A stretch of DNA of 64,000 nucleotides from Gimesia benthica (GTDB taxonomy: Bacteria > Planctomycetota > Planctomycetia > Planctomycetales > Planctomycetaceae), in the NCBI RefSeq assembly GCF_009720525.1, contig NZ_CP043930.1:6336001-6400000 (forward strand). Reading direction: 5' to 3'. The notes beneath the pieces are model-generated. The model did no database searches. It was given only the letters and a program-made list of their open reading frames with translations, and was not told the DNA's origin. Position numbers and translations under genes: made by a program. Shown here in pieces: positions 63,677 through 64,000 of the stretch (position 1 is the first letter of the stretch; each line of letters opens with the position of its first letter).

Positions 63677-64000
63677 CTAGACCAGCCAGACCTGTTTGCG
63701 CAAGCGCATACTGGTGGATATTGAGTTAACCGGAATATCTCGACGGTACTCAATGCGTGTGGTAGATACATTGATAGAAGTGACTATCGGTGCAACTTCA
63801 AGTGAAGTTGCTTTTACCAATGCAGTTAATTCAATAGGAGATGAGCTTACATATGTACAAGAGCTTTCCTCACATGGAATATGGTCGTGCTCGTGATTCT
63901 CTGGGTTATTGTGTGAGGAGTTGCTAGCTATTGTATCAGTGTGATTGTGCGAAACCCAAGCTGTTGCGTGCATAGACAAACAAAGTGAAGTAAGCTGAGA
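63677..64000 (-). CDS. Exported His-rich small protein, 5' end outside window
   Basis: The frame is open from the window end (SQLTSLCLSMHATAWVSHNH) and stops at 63677. The visible start looks like the end of a signal peptide, followed by HNHTDTIASNSSHNNPENHE, HDHIPCEESSCTYV and a long Ser/Thr/Val-rich tail. The His cluster and location directly upstream of the metal pump suggest periplasmic metal binding. The true start lies beyond 64000. Confidence 0.6.
   Translation of the reverse strand, partial: SQLTSLCLSMHATAWVSHNHTDTIASNSSHNNPENHEHDHIPCEESSCTYVSSSPIELTALVKATSLEVAPIVTSINVSTTRIEYRRDIPVNSISTSMRLRKQVWLV

Noticed and set aside
1..64000. CRISPR arrays, rRNA genes, complete tRNA genes
   Set aside because: No regularly spaced repeat array and no rRNA-like or cloverleaf-bearing segments were noticed; only the tRNA-Ser-like 3' end at 41591-41608.

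Overview
This 64 kb window looks like a planctomycete chromosome, most likely from the Gimesia/Planctomycetales group. That placement is an inference. It rests on the mix of genes: a ubiquitin-like conjugation cluster joined to Ycf46/Ycf35-type genes, an RHS protein with poly-serine tracts, glycosyltransferase-methyltransferase fusions, a carbonic anhydrase-SulP fusion and many large serine recombinases. No rRNA, intact tRNA or CRISPR array was seen. Nearly all host genes lie on the minus strand.

Layout. (1) 1-2.3 kb: the start of an HPF/RaiA-like gene, divergent from a NhaR-like LysR regulator, and a small unknown gene. (2) 2.3-5.1 kb: scrambled IS3 and recombinase debris, then a four-helix membrane protein. 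(3) 5.3-13 kb: a 2,100-residue RHS protein split by a 1,371-bp IS256-family element. (4) 13-20.3 kb: a glycan cluster with HldE (ADP-heptose synthesis), two GT9-type and two GT2-type proteins (two of the four carry methyltransferase domains), and a Cys-rich small protein. (5) 20.8-25.3 kb: a NifU-like scaffold, two ParB-like genes, a frameshifted serine recombinase and a winged-helix protein. (6) 25.8-33.7 kb: a compact cluster encoding a ubiquitin-like protein, an E1-like enzyme, an E2-like domain fused to a Cys-rich zinc module, a JAMM peptidase, a Ycf46-like AAA+ ATPase, a TOPRIM-like protein, DUF1257 (Ycf35-like), DUF2997 and several unknown small proteins. (7) 33.8-41.6 kb: mobile genes, namely an IS91-type pair, a large serine recombinase, and a tyrosine integrase split by the second IS256 copy, next to what looks like the 3' end of a tRNA-Ser gene. 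(8) 42.1-45.2 kb: the 5' remnant of a metal P-type ATPase gene broken by an IS66 element and fused to IS3 debris. (9) 45.4-64 kb: a carbonic anhydrase-SulP fusion, TolC/CzcB/CzcA-type metal efflux parts with small His/Cys-rich exported proteins, and a PP2C phosphatase/LtaS-like/aspartyl-hydroxylase group.

The strongest candidate for an under-described system is region 6: a full set of ubiquitin-conjugation-like activities (modifier, E1, E2-like, JAMM) beside Ycf46/Ycf35-type genes on an island bounded by recombinases. The clearest recent events are the two IS256 insertions. Each has its own 8-bp target duplication, and each broken gene can be restored in frame by removing the element.
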